A DNA stretch of 64,000 bases, from positions 1 to 64,000 of the forward strand of contig WRHH01000002.1 in NCBI GenBank assembly GCA_009783355.1. The letters run 5' to 3'. The DNA comes from Synergistaceae bacterium. GTDB lineage: Bacteria; Synergistota; Synergistia; Synergistales; Aminobacteriaceae. Positions 54,301 to 62,197 of the stretch are shown one piece after another. Under the pieces are notes generated by a model. That model did not search any database and was not told the DNA's origin. It worked only from the letters and a program-made list of their open reading frames with translations. How positions within the stretch are numbered: position 1 is the stretch's first letter; every line of letters starts with the position of its first letter. Both the position numbers and the translations under genes were made by a program.

Positions 54301-56147
54301 ACCGTAATGCGCCCATACGAGTGGGGACGGCGAATGACTGGGCGGCGGTTGCTGCGGGCTACCAACATACAGTTGCCCTAAAAACGGACGGCAGCCTCTG
54401 GGCGTGGGGAAGTAATAGCAACGGTCAACTGGGCGACGGCACAACTACTAACCGTAATGAGCCCATACGCGCGGGGACTGCGAATGACTGGGCAGCGGTT
54501 GCTGCGGGCGCTATGCACAGCATAGCCCTGAAAACAGACGGCAGCCTGTGGGCTTGGGGATGGAATAATTACGGTCAGCTGGGCAACGGTACGAATATTA
54601 GCAGTAATACGCCCCAACGCGCGGGGACAGCGAATGACTGGGCAGCGGTTTCTGCGTGCGGTTATCACATTATAGCCCTAAAAACAGATGGCAGCCTGTG
54701 GGCTTGGGGACGGAATGATTTGAGTCAACTGGGCGACGGCACAACTACTCACCGTAATGAGCCCATACGCGTGGGGACAGCGAATGACTGGGGCGGTGCA
54801 GGTTATCGAGATTTCACCAAGGATTTCATCATCACGGTGAGCGCTGCAACCGTTGAAACTTTCCTCGTAACCTTCGTTGACTGGAACGGCGCCGTGCTCA
54901 AGGAGCAGGCTGTTGAAGCCGGCTCCGGCGCGGCAGCTCCGGTGGTTCCCGTGAGAGAAGGCTACACCTTCTCAGGCTGGGACGCGGATTTCTCGAATGT
55001 CACAGACGACCTGTTCGTGACCGCGCAGTATAAAATTAACACATACACCGTAATTTTCATGGCGGACGGCGCTGAGTTCAGCAGCCAAATAATCGAACAC
55101 GGCTCAGCCGCAGTTGATCCGGGCGTGCCGGTCAAGACGGGTCACGCCTTCGGCGGCTGGGACAAAGACTTCTCGGACGTCACCGCCGACATGACCGTGA
55201 CCGCGCTCTTTAGCGTCATCGACTACACCGTAACTTTCGTCGACTGGAACGGAGAGGTGCTCAAAAAACATACCGTGCCCTACGGCGCAGGAGCGACCGC
55301 CCCCGTGGATCCCGTGAGAGAAGGCCATACCTTCACCGGCTGGGATAAGAACTTCTCAAATATTACCGAAGATCTGACGGTGACGGCGATGTACACGATA
55401 GACGAAGATGACGCAAAATATTCCATCGGGTTCATCGGTTATTACGATTACGATTTCGGAGGCGGGCCAATAAAGCTTAATACTTCCTTCTATTGGCAGA
55501 CGATTAAAGCAGGCGATCCCATTAATTGGACAGCTGTTTTCGCAGCATACGAAAATTGGAAGTCGCAAGGCGGTTACGGGCTTGACAATCTGGAAGGCTG
55601 GCAAACAAGCGGCGCGCGCAGTCATTATTACGCGGAAAAAACACCGCATATAGTAATTGACGAAACTCTGAAAGAAGCATATATGGACAACTATTCAGGA
55701 GCGATATACTTTGCGCCCGTGGCGTACGAAAAGCAGATTAAGCTGTTAGAATTCACGAGGCTTGTGAGGGTATACCCGGCAACGATGACTTACAGCGAGA
55801 TTCAAGACGACATTCGCGGCACGGCGCCAAATTTCACCCTAACGACGATTGGCGGAACAAACATCAACGCGAACGGGATGTCCAACAGAAACGCGGTCGA
55901 AGTTAAAATTGGCGGGGTGAACGGCGAGGCTCTCTATATATCGTCCGTCAATACAGCAGGTACTGAATCCTATCGCGTCCCGCTGAAGGAGACGGCGCCG
56001 GGGTCGGGCGTCTATGCGCCGACAAACCTGATTAGCTACAGCTTCAACGCAAGCCTTATAGCCCCGACTCCACCGGTATATAAGATTCTCGTTTACGCCG
56101 GAGATAAGGTTATAGGCACGCTTACGGTAACAGTAGTTAACCAGTAA
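51342..56147 (+). CDS. Giant exported RCC1/InlB-repeat protein with internal duplication
   Basis: The 1601-residue protein has a signal peptide (residues 1-27). A module of a Big2-like Ig domain (about 31-103), seven RCC1 blades (each with [21 protein letters not shown]) and four InlB B-type repeats (xYTVTFxDWNGE then GWDxDFSNVTxDLTVTA) runs to about residue 720. A second module repeats it: Ig-like, seven RCC1 blades and three InlB B repeats, to about 1350. A C-terminal domain of about 250 residues ends near [13 protein letters not shown]. No sorting tail is seen. Surface binding or adhesion is likely; the ligand is unknown. A TATAGGAGG site precedes the ATG. Confidence 0.9.
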   Translation: MKSNVRKTIVLTMLALTLFLVFGSSAANIDFVPVTDIINVPEETEANTPLILTGTVIPDSATYKDIIWSVKDAGTTGAAISGDTLYAASAGTAVVTATVRNGLKGDSIKEVAAGYYHTMAIKADGSLWAWGMNSECQLGDGSNIQRYVPIRVDSANDWASVVAGLYHTFAQKTDGSLWAWGHNGGQLGDGTNENRNAPVRVGTENDWATVAAGWYHTIALKTDGSLWAWGTDIYGELGDGMNIARNTPIRIGTENDWAAVATGYYCTIALKTDGSLWTWGYNYYGQLGDGTTTNHRTPQRVGTANDWAAITAGQNHIVALKTDGSIWAWGYNRFGQLGDGTITNRSAPVRVGNENDWAAVYAGHQHTVAQKTDGSIWAWGRNGNGELGDGTTTNSYEPISVGTENDWAAVASGGYHTTAIKTDGSFWAWGDNYYGQLGDDTTIQRNSPIRVGTDNDWGSHTTSYTKDFIITVSAASSYTYLVTFLDWDGTELKTQTVALGSAAAAPADPARTGYTFSGWDADFSNVTDDLFVTAQYKINTYTVTFMADSAEFSSQIIEHGSAAVDPGVPVKTGHAFDGWDKDFSDVTADMTVTALFSVIDYTVTFVDWNGEVLKKHTVPYGTGATAPVDPVREGHAFTGWDKDFSSIASDLTVTALYEINKYTVIFMSDGVEFSLQTVEHGNAAVDPGAPTKEGLAFTGWDADFSNITGDLTVTALFEKEALFVPVTDIIDVPDEAEANKPLILTGTVVPGNATNKDIIWSVKDAGTTGAAISGDTLNTVSAGTAVATAAVRNGLKDKSIKAVAAGYYHNIVQRTDGSLWAWGYNNYSQLGDGTTISRNAPIRMGLANDWAAVATGELHTIALKTDGSLWAWGRNNFGQLGDGTTTDKSDPIRVVGANDWAAVAAGWYHAVALKTDGSLWAWGYNNYGQLGDGTNTQRNEPIRVGLANDWAAVATSRFHTVALKTDGSLWAWGRNNFGQLGDGTTTNRNAPIRVGTANDWAAVAAGYQHTVALKTDGSLWAWGSNSNGQLGDGTTTNRNEPIRAGTANDWAAVAAGAMHSIALKTDGSLWAWGWNNYGQLGNGTNISSNTPQRAGTANDWAAVSACGYHIIALKTDGSLWAWGRNDLSQLGDGTTTHRNEPIRVGTANDWGGAGYRDFTKDFIITVSAATVETFLVTFVDWNGAVLKEQAVEAGSGAAAPVVPVREGYTFSGWDADFSNVTDDLFVTAQYKINTYTVIFMADGAEFSSQIIEHGSAAVDPGVPVKTGHAFGGWDKDFSDVTADMTVTALFSVIDYTVTFVDWNGEVLKKHTVPYGAGATAPVDPVREGHTFTGWDKNFSNITEDLTVTAMYTIDEDDAKYSIGFIGYYDYDFGGGPIKLNTSFYWQTIKAGDPINWTAVFAAYENWKSQGGYGLDNLEGWQTSGARSHYYAEKTPHIVIDETLKEAYMDNYSGAIYFAPVAYEKQIKLLEFTRLVRVYPATMTYSEIQDDIRGTAPNFTLTTIGGTNINANGMSNRNAVEVKIGGVNGEALYISSVNTAGTESYRVPLKETAPGSGVYAPTNLISYSFNASLIAPTPPVYKILVYAGDKVIGTLTVTVVNQ

Positions 56148-56205
56148 AGACAGGGAATAGGGAATAGGGATTAGGGATTAGAAAAGACAAAGATAAAAGC
56201 CAGAG
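56148..56205. repeat. GGGATTA tract after the RCC1 protein gene
   Basis: AGACAGGGAATAGGGAATAG then GGATTAGGGATTAG and AAAGACAAAGATAAAAG, directly after the stop codon. Same family as 29421-29540 and 43270-43322. Confidence 0.8.
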
Positions 56206-56230
56206 ACTCTAGGCTGTCAAATATAGCTTT

Positions 56231-56385
56231 GTGGGCGGCATTTTGCCGCCCGCTCGGCTTTGGCTATTTAGAGGTATAACAAATGGCTATATTAGCGGGA
56301 TCAACAGAATAAAAGCGGCTTCGCATTTCAGGTGAATATGATGCGCGGAAGTCAGGAAAAAACGGGCGACAAAATACCGCCCCTT
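56231..56385. repeat. Pair of GGGCGGC hairpins in inverted orientation
   Basis: GGGCGGC-ATTTT-GCCGCCC at 56233-56251 and a reverse-complement relative (CGGGCGACAAAATACCGCCCC, 56363-56383) face each other and bound a 155-bp segment, as in a MITE. The right copy is followed by TTTTATTTT and may terminate transcription. The whole gap 56148-56530 shows no gene. Confidence 0.6.
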
Positions 56386-56530
56386 TTATTTTACTTTTGC
56401 TCACTCCTCGTTCCTCGCCCCTATTCTTTAAATTTAGTTGCGATTATTTAAGAACAAATATATAATCATTGGGCTTTCAAATTTGTTTTTACGCTTAGGC
56501 GCGTTATTACAGTGAGGAGAAAGTCTGTTC

Positions 56531-57232
56531 GTGTTAAAAAGAAGTTATATTATAATGTTCTTGTTTGCCTTTATTATATTGTTTTCAAATGAAGCTTATT
56601 CTATTGTAATGCCGAAAGAAAACCCAATGCCGGATAAGCTTTATGTGCCTTTTGAGCTTTTAAATATTAAGATTCCTAATAAATTACCTTCTGCTAATCA
56701 AGATGTAGATATGCCCAAGCTAACTGACTTTGAAGGATCAAGCATTCTTGTAGCAAGAGAACCCAATATCAAAACTCCGCTCGGATACAAGCCGGAATCC
56801 TTCAAATTGTTTCAAGATCAACAATTTATATGGCCTGTCAATGGTAAAATTTCTTCCGGTTATGGAGTCCGCTCAAATAGAATTCATGAAGGCATTGATA
56901 TTCCAATGCCAAAAGGGACGCCAATTGTAGCGGCTCGTGACGGCGTGGTTAAGCGCGCCGACTCAGTTATGCGCGGATATGGAATGCTTGTCATTGTAGA
57001 CCACGGAGGCGGCGTTGAAACACGTTACGCCCACTGTTCCGCATTTGCGATAAAAGTAGGCGATAAAGTAAAGGCGGGGCAGATAATAGCCTATGTAGGC
57101 AATAGCGGCAACTCAACCGCCAATCATCTTCATTTTGAAGTTCTTATTAATGGACTGGCTTACAATCCAATGCGCTTCCTTGATGAGTATCAGTCTATTT
57201 TTGTTCCGCAGCTTTCGAAAAAAATGAATTGA
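56531..57232 (+). CDS. M23 family metallopeptidase
   Basis: The 233-residue exported protein starts at GTG 56531 (a GAGGAG site lies before) with a signal peptide (residues 1-24). The peptidase domain (about 100-220) has the LytM zinc motifs: His in RIHEGIDIP, and HLHFE, with RYAHCSAFAIKVGDKVKAGQ and GNSGNST. It cuts peptide cross-links of peptidoglycan. It is followed by a lytic transglycosylase gene, so the two probably work together in wall remodelling. Confidence 0.92.
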   Translation: MLKRSYIIMFLFAFIILFSNEAYSIVMPKENPMPDKLYVPFELLNIKIPNKLPSANQDVDMPKLTDFEGSSILVAREPNIKTPLGYKPESFKLFQDQQFIWPVNGKISSGYGVRSNRIHEGIDIPMPKGTPIVAARDGVVKRADSVMRGYGMLVIVDHGGGVETRYAHCSAFAIKVGDKVKAGQIIAYVGNSGNSTANHLHFEVLINGLAYNPMRFLDEYQSIFVPQLSKKMN

Positions 57233-57306
57233 TTAAAACTATACTCGAGCATACATTCCCCGCCTTATGAGGGGGTTAGCTGCTAAGTTTTCATGGAGGG
57301 ATTCTA

Positions 57307-58017
57307 TTGTTACAAAATTTCCGACGAGCAATTTTTTTGCTTTTTTTATCATCTTTTTCAGTATTCTTACTGTCAAGTATTGGTATGATAACGTTATTTA
57401 TGGCGCCTTTTGGTGTTCAAATGGAACGGCAATGGCAACGATCTCAAACGGTAAGCTTTGAAAATAGTTGGAATTATTATGTAAAAGATTTTGTTTTCAG
57501 GCAACTACTTGGACTTGACAGTAAGTATTTAGATGCAGGAGCAGCTTACAGTAAATATACGTCGGATGTCGAAACGCTATCAAGTTTTATAAAATCTCAG
57601 AATTATAATATCTCATCAAAGACAGCGTTTAGAATAGCTTCTGCATTAAAGCATTACAGCGTTAAATATGGCGTTGATTTTGATTTAGCAATAGCCGTAG
57701 CGCATACCGAAAGCCATTTTGATCCAAACGCGAGGAGCAGTTACGGGGCGCTTGGCTTAATGCAGGTTGTATGGAGGGTTCATTCCGCGTTATTGAGAGC
57801 AAATGGAATTTTCAGCGAGGAACTGCTTCTTCAGCCGGAGTTTGGTGCTGCTGCGGGATGCCTTGTGTTATCCAGATATATAAAGGACAGCGACAGCCTT
57901 CAAATCGCCCTTGGCAGATATTACGGAGGAGACAGCGATGTTTACTGGAGCCGGATTTCCCGTTCGCTGAATTCTTATAAGGCGCATACGGGAAAAGAGG
58001 GAATAGAAAGACAGTGA
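57307..58017 (+). CDS. Lytic transglycosylase, SLT domain
   Basis: The 236-residue protein starts at TTG 57307, after a GGAGGG site. A hydrophobic N-terminal anchor (7-35) precedes the SLT domain (about 120-225) with the catalytic Glu135 in AVAHTESHFDPNA, then SYGALGLMQVV. It cleaves the glycan strand of peptidoglycan. Neighbouring genes encode an M23 peptidase and a flavodoxin. Confidence 0.9.
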   Translation: MLQNFRRAIFLLFLSSFSVFLLSSIGMITLFMAPFGVQMERQWQRSQTVSFENSWNYYVKDFVFRQLLGLDSKYLDAGAAYSKYTSDVETLSSFIKSQNYNISSKTAFRIASALKHYSVKYGVDFDLAIAVAHTESHFDPNARSSYGALGLMQVVWRVHSALLRANGIFSEELLLQPEFGAAAGCLVLSRYIKDSDSLQIALGRYYGGDSDVYWSRISRSLNSYKAHTGKEGIERQ

Positions 58018-58051
58018 GAATAGATTAGAAATAGAGAGAAGGAGAAAACAA

Positions 58052-58687
58052 ATGAAAAAAAGAATTCTGAAATACGTTATATATTCGGTCATAGTTATAG
58101 CCGCGATAGCAGGGGCAGTCGGAGGATTCCACCTTTACCGGGTATCGGCCAGAAACGCGGAGGAAATGGCGCAATATTCGGGCTCTTCGGTTTCAGTAAA
58201 CGTAAATCTCGGCAAAGTTCTCGTTGTCTATTACTCGCTTAGCGGCCGCACGCGCGAAATTGCGGAACTCGTTCAATCCAAGACCGGCGCGGATATTTTC
58301 GAAATTGTACCCGCTGAAGAGATCAAATCAGGGATCTCGCTTTACTTTAATATCCGAAACGACTTGAAAAACGGTACTTATCCAGCGCTACAGGGCGATA
58401 TTCCGAATATGGAAGAATACGACGTCGTTTTTGTGGGTTCCCCCGTCTGGTGGTACACTGTCTCGACTCCTGTCCTGGCGTTCTTAGAAAAGGCCGATTT
58501 CAAGGGCAAAAAAGTCGTGCCCTTTTCAACTCAGGGCAGCAATGCCGGTACATTTCTTGAAGATTTCGTAAGAAGCGCGAAAAATGCTAACGTGACGGGT
58601 TATCTGTCGTTTAATAATATGGGGAAAGAATACGACAAGGCAATTGACAACAAAATCTCGGTCTGGCTGAACGGACTTGCGCCATAG
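58052..58687 (+). CDS. Membrane-anchored flavodoxin
   Basis: The 211-residue protein has an N-terminal helix (about 7-25) that looks like a signal anchor, then a flavodoxin fold (about 50-205). The FMN phosphate loop is VVYYSLSGRTREIAE, and the ring-binding segments are VGSPVWWYTVSTPV and FSTQGSNAGT. It carries electrons to unknown partners; the anchor suggests use outside the cytoplasm. A GAGAAGGAG site precedes the ATG. Confidence 0.9.
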   Translation: MKKRILKYVIYSVIVIAAIAGAVGGFHLYRVSARNAEEMAQYSGSSVSVNVNLGKVLVVYYSLSGRTREIAELVQSKTGADIFEIVPAEEIKSGISLYFNIRNDLKNGTYPALQGDIPNMEEYDVVFVGSPVWWYTVSTPVLAFLEKADFKGKKVVPFSTQGSNAGTFLEDFVRSAKNANVTGYLSFNNMGKEYDKAIDNKISVWLNGLAP

Positions 58688-58733
58688 TTTTAGTGACAAT
58701 ATTTGAAGAGGAAATAACGATAAGGGCGCAACG

Positions 58734-58898
58734 ATGATAACGACTGCAACCAATCAGGGCAATTGCATAATAGAGTTAAAACTCCGGTATGTAAGGGAGC
58801 ATATAAAAGAAGCTTTGACTGATATTGAAAACGGCAATGTCGAAGACGGCGAAAGTTTTTTTATAGACTTGATGGCGGGAAAGTACGATAAAGTTTAA
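58734..58898 (+). CDS. Small antitoxin-like protein
   Basis: The 54-residue product reads REHIKEALTDIENGNVEDGE then SFFIDLMAGKYDKV. This end is like the C-terminal part of small ribbon-helix-helix or Phd-like antitoxins (ALxDIExGxxxDGxxFF), without the usual DNA-binding N-terminus. A TAAGGGCG site precedes the ATG. No toxin gene follows. It may be a shortened or orphan antitoxin. Confidence 0.45.
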   Translation: MITTATNQGNCIIELKLRYVREHIKEALTDIENGNVEDGESFFIDLMAGKYDKV

Positions 58899-58938
58899 AG
58901 GTTAATTTGCTAAATCTGCCGTAGAGGTGGTGGCATTT

Positions 58939-60114
58939 TTGCGTTATTTCTTGAGTGTCTTGCTTATTTTGTTATCAGGGGCGCTAGCCTGTGGAACGGA
59001 GCTTGCAGATGTTTTGCCATTATCGGCGTCGGGCGATGTCGTTTCGCTGGAAGCAGAGCTTGTAGACGATGTGACCGTCGTTGACGAAAATATCGCGCCT
59101 TCCGTTACAGAACCCACGTCGGTGTCTTTTAGTGCGGCTTCATATGATGTTGGAATTGTTGGAAGAAATACTTCAATATGGGCGTATGTTTTGCCCTCCG
59201 AAGCTTCCGTTGAGAATTGGTTTATTTTCCTTAGCGCCGCAGACGAGGAGATTGCGATAGTTTCCCGTGATCTGGTAAGCGGGGATCGCGTCAGGGCAAT
59301 AGTAACCGGAATCTCGCCGGGCGCCACAAGCATCGACATAATGATAGCTTCGATTGACGGCGTCGCCTCGTACGATGCGAGCTGCAGGGTATACGTCAGG
59401 GCTGTCCCGGTATCAAGCGTCTTGATAGACATTCATGAAAAAACGTTTTATGTGGGCGCCACGTTTAAATTGACGGCGGCTGTCAAGCCGGATAACGCGA
59501 CTGACAAGACTGTCGCGTGGAGCTCAAGCTCGGAAGATATCACAAACGTTAACCAGTCGGGCGTCATAAAATGCTTGAAAGCGGGCAAAGCGAACATATA
59601 CGCAGCGGCGGGCGGAAGATTCGATATGTGCGTAGTAACCGTCAAAGCTAATCCGGTGTGGCTGGATGAGAGCGACGCGGTCAAAGTTCTGCCGGAAGGA
59701 GCGTCATTTGATGAAAGGGACGGAACTTTAGTCCTGAACTCTCTCAATGGCGCGTTTGAGGATAATATGACGATACTGAGGAATGCTGATCTGTACGGTT
59801 ATCATATAGTCGGGTTTTACGGCTATGAGGAAAGCGACGAATTTGTTAATGGCTGGAGAGCTCGAATAAAGGATTCTTCCAGAGTAGAGGTGGCGTTCGA
59901 CAGAAATGAAGATGAAGTAAAGGGTGAATTAGGTATTGTCATATTGTCGAATGGCGCGGGATATATGCCGGGCGCCGATACTGAAAAACATATCATGGTG
60001 AAGTTTTCCGGGAAAAACGAGACCAAGAAAACAACCGGATGCAGTTTGAGTTATGGATTCCTGTCGCTAATCCTCATTGGATTCATCCCTAAACAACGAG
60101 GCATAACATCGTAG
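58939..60114 (+). CDS. Exported Big2-like Ig domain protein
   Basis: The 391-residue protein starts at TTG 58939, which is preceded by AGAGGTGG; earlier GTGs fall inside that ribosome site. A signal peptide fills residues 1-18. Two beta-rich Ig-like regions follow; the second (about 155-240), with FYVGATFKLTAAVKPDNATD then TVAWSSSSED, is a clear Big2 domain. The end, KTTGCSLSYGFLSLILIGF then basic residues, resembles a short Synergist-CTERM-like tail. It is probably surface-attached. Confidence 0.75.
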   Translation: MRYFLSVLLILLSGALACGTELADVLPLSASGDVVSLEAELVDDVTVVDENIAPSVTEPTSVSFSAASYDVGIVGRNTSIWAYVLPSEASVENWFIFLSAADEEIAIVSRDLVSGDRVRAIVTGISPGATSIDIMIASIDGVASYDASCRVYVRAVPVSSVLIDIHEKTFYVGATFKLTAAVKPDNATDKTVAWSSSSEDITNVNQSGVIKCLKAGKANIYAAAGGRFDMCVVTVKANPVWLDESDAVKVLPEGASFDERDGTLVLNSLNGAFEDNMTILRNADLYGYHIVGFYGYEESDEFVNGWRARIKDSSRVEVAFDRNEDEVKGELGIVILSNGAGYMPGADTEKHIMVKFSGKNETKKTTGCSLSYGFLSLILIGFIPKQRGITS

Positions 60115-60294
60115 GGGTCGCAGCCCTCGGAGGCCCGCGTTTAAAGGTAACGAATTGCTTAAACTAAGTCATTGTACGGATATTGTTTTACGCAAATAGC
60201 GAAAACCATGAGTAACCGTATCAATATTGACATGGGACGCCTTTGTTTTGCAGTTCATAGTATTTAATATGGGACGCCGAGGGCTGCGTCCCAT
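60112..60294. repeat. Inverted pair of GGGACGCAGCCCTCGG palindromes
   Basis: AGGGGTCGCAGCCCTCGGAGG (60114 on) and GGGACGCCGAGGGCTGCGTC (60271 on) are near-perfect reverse complements, each itself partly palindromic. They sit 140 bases apart after the Ig protein gene. A further GGGACGCC occurs at 60233. The rest of 60115-60508 has no gene; the right part is AT-rich and should hold the recJ promoter. Confidence 0.65.
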
Positions 60295-60508
60295 ACACGC
60301 TTTACTGCGAGTGATTCACCACTAGCTTCTCTTGCAATTCAAAACTATATAACTCCAAATTCCCTTTTTTATGGTAAAGTTATTGTGTAAAAAATTCCCT
60401 TTTCTAGAGGATATATTTTATTTTAAAGGGGTGTGTTTTTTTGAAAAATATTGACTTTATTATGCTGAATAAGGCTTAGATCTCACCGGAAGAGTAGAGC
60501 TAAACAGT

Positions 60509-62194
60509 TTGTTGGAAAAATGCAAAAGTTCTCACTTACAAATTTTTCGCCTTGGGGATTCAACTCGTGAATTAGCGCAGAAGTATTCTTGTTCATCTTT
60601 GGTTGCAGCAATATTGCAGATGAACCATAGGGATGCAACGCATGACAGCGCTCGTATTCGTTCATGGCTTAATCCCAAGTTTGAAAAGGTTATTGAGGGA
60701 CTTTCTCTTGGAAAAGCCAGCAGGTTTGCCGCAGATAAATGGAGAAAACTTAACTCTTTTGGAAAAGTTTTTGTTTACGGCGATTATGATGTAGATGGAA
60801 TATCATCTACAGTGCTTGCTATGGAAATTTTCGAGGAAAAAGCAAAAGAGGTGCAATATTTTATTCCCAGAAGAGACGTTCAAGGGTATGGATTGCACGA
60901 ATATGTTGTGCGCCGCCTTGTCGAAATGGGATGCGACACTCTCGTAATTGTTGATTGCGGTACAAAGGATAAGGAAATACTTGATTCTCTCGAAAAAGAG
61001 GGCATTAACGTATTTGTCTTCGACCATCATAGCGTTAGAGAAGATGAAGCTTACTGGGAAAGCGCCGTTAACCCTCATATTAACGGTGACAAAGAAACAA
61101 GAATGCTATGCGCGACCGCTGTTTTGTGGTTCTGGGCATGGAATGAAAATATTCTTCCAAAGCATTGGCTGCAGCTCAGGATTGACTTAGTAGCCCTTGC
61201 CACTATTTCGGATTGCATGCCGCTTAACCTACTGAACAGGGCGCTTGTCCAGCAGGGCATGAACCACATGCGCTCGCAGCCGAGGCATGGGCTGGCTTGC
61301 CTCTTTGATAAACTGGGATTAAGCAGATTTACCATTTCGGAAGAGCAGCTTTCGATGAAAGTCATTCCATGTCTGAATGCGCCAGGGCGGGTTGACTGCG
61401 CTGATTTGTCGGTTAAAGTTTTGAGAGATGAATACAATACTTCCAAATATGTGGATGAACTTATCAATCTCAATAAAAAAAGGCAACTAATCTCGGACAG
61501 CATTGCTTGTAGTATTGTCGGAAGCATTGCAGGCGATAGCGGATTTTCTTATGTTTTGTATGACGCGGATTGGCCTGTTGGCGTGCTTAGCAGTGTCGCC
61601 AGCAGGATGTGTAATGTGAGAAAAAAGCCCATAGTCTTGGCTGCTCCAATAAGTCCAACAAGAAAGCAAATTCGCGGGACTTTGCGTGTGCCGGAAGGAA
61701 TTGACGCCGTCGATATTTTGAAATCCATTTCGCATAACTTATTAGGATGGGGGGGGCATCCATATGCTGCGGGATTCTCGGTGTCGCTCGAAAAATGGGA
61801 TGAGGTTCAAAATCAGCTTGAAGTGATTTTATCGAGCATTGTGGTAAGCGAAAAGTCTGTCCAGGCAATAGAACTTCGCCCGAGCGAAATAGGAATAAAC
61901 GATTGGAGAATGGTAGGCCGTCTTGGACCTTTTGGCAACAGCAATCCATATCCGCATTTTTACCACCGCGCAACCGGAAATGAAAGAAATTTACCTCTTG
62001 GAAAAGGAAAGCAGCATGTTCAGGTTGAAGTTGATGGAGTCCGCTTGCTTGCATTTAATGGTTATGAAGTGCTGGATATTTATGACGGCAGAAATAAAAA
62101 AAGCTTGGGATGGATATATCACCCGCGTATTGATTGTTGGCAAGGGGAAGAAAGGATTCAGTTTATCCTTGACTATATAGTTGCAGAGGATTAG
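60509..62194 (+). CDS. recJ: Single-stranded-DNA-specific exonuclease RecJ
   Basis: The 561-residue protein has the DHH family motifs: DYDVDG (92-97), VDCGTKD near 149, and FDHHS (Asp172-His173-His174). The DHHA1 domain holds LGWGGHPYAAGFSV near 413. It degrades single-stranded DNA 5' to 3' in repair and recombination. The start is the TTG at 60509; no strong ribosome site is visible. The rel gene begins 3 bases after the stop, so the two are in one operon, a linkage common in bacteria. Confidence 0.9.
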   Translation: MLEKCKSSHLQIFRLGDSTRELAQKYSCSSLVAAILQMNHRDATHDSARIRSWLNPKFEKVIEGLSLGKASRFAADKWRKLNSFGKVFVYGDYDVDGISSTVLAMEIFEEKAKEVQYFIPRRDVQGYGLHEYVVRRLVEMGCDTLVIVDCGTKDKEILDSLEKEGINVFVFDHHSVREDEAYWESAVNPHINGDKETRMLCATAVLWFWAWNENILPKHWLQLRIDLVALATISDCMPLNLLNRALVQQGMNHMRSQPRHGLACLFDKLGLSRFTISEEQLSMKVIPCLNAPGRVDCADLSVKVLRDEYNTSKYVDELINLNKKRQLISDSIACSIVGSIAGDSGFSYVLYDADWPVGVLSSVASRMCNVRKKPIVLAAPISPTRKQIRGTLRVPEGIDAVDILKSISHNLLGWGGHPYAAGFSVSLEKWDEVQNQLEVILSSIVVSEKSVQAIELRPSEIGINDWRMVGRLGPFGNSNPYPHFYHRATGNERNLPLGKGKQHVQVEVDGVRLLAFNGYEVLDIYDGRNKKSLGWIYHPRIDCWQGEERIQFILDYIVAED

Positions 62195-62197
62195 ATT

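Noticed and set aside
52299-55328. Antisense frames across the RCC1/InlB protein gene
   Set aside because: They are mirror readings of repeated DNA with no start signals and are fully covered by a well-supported gene.
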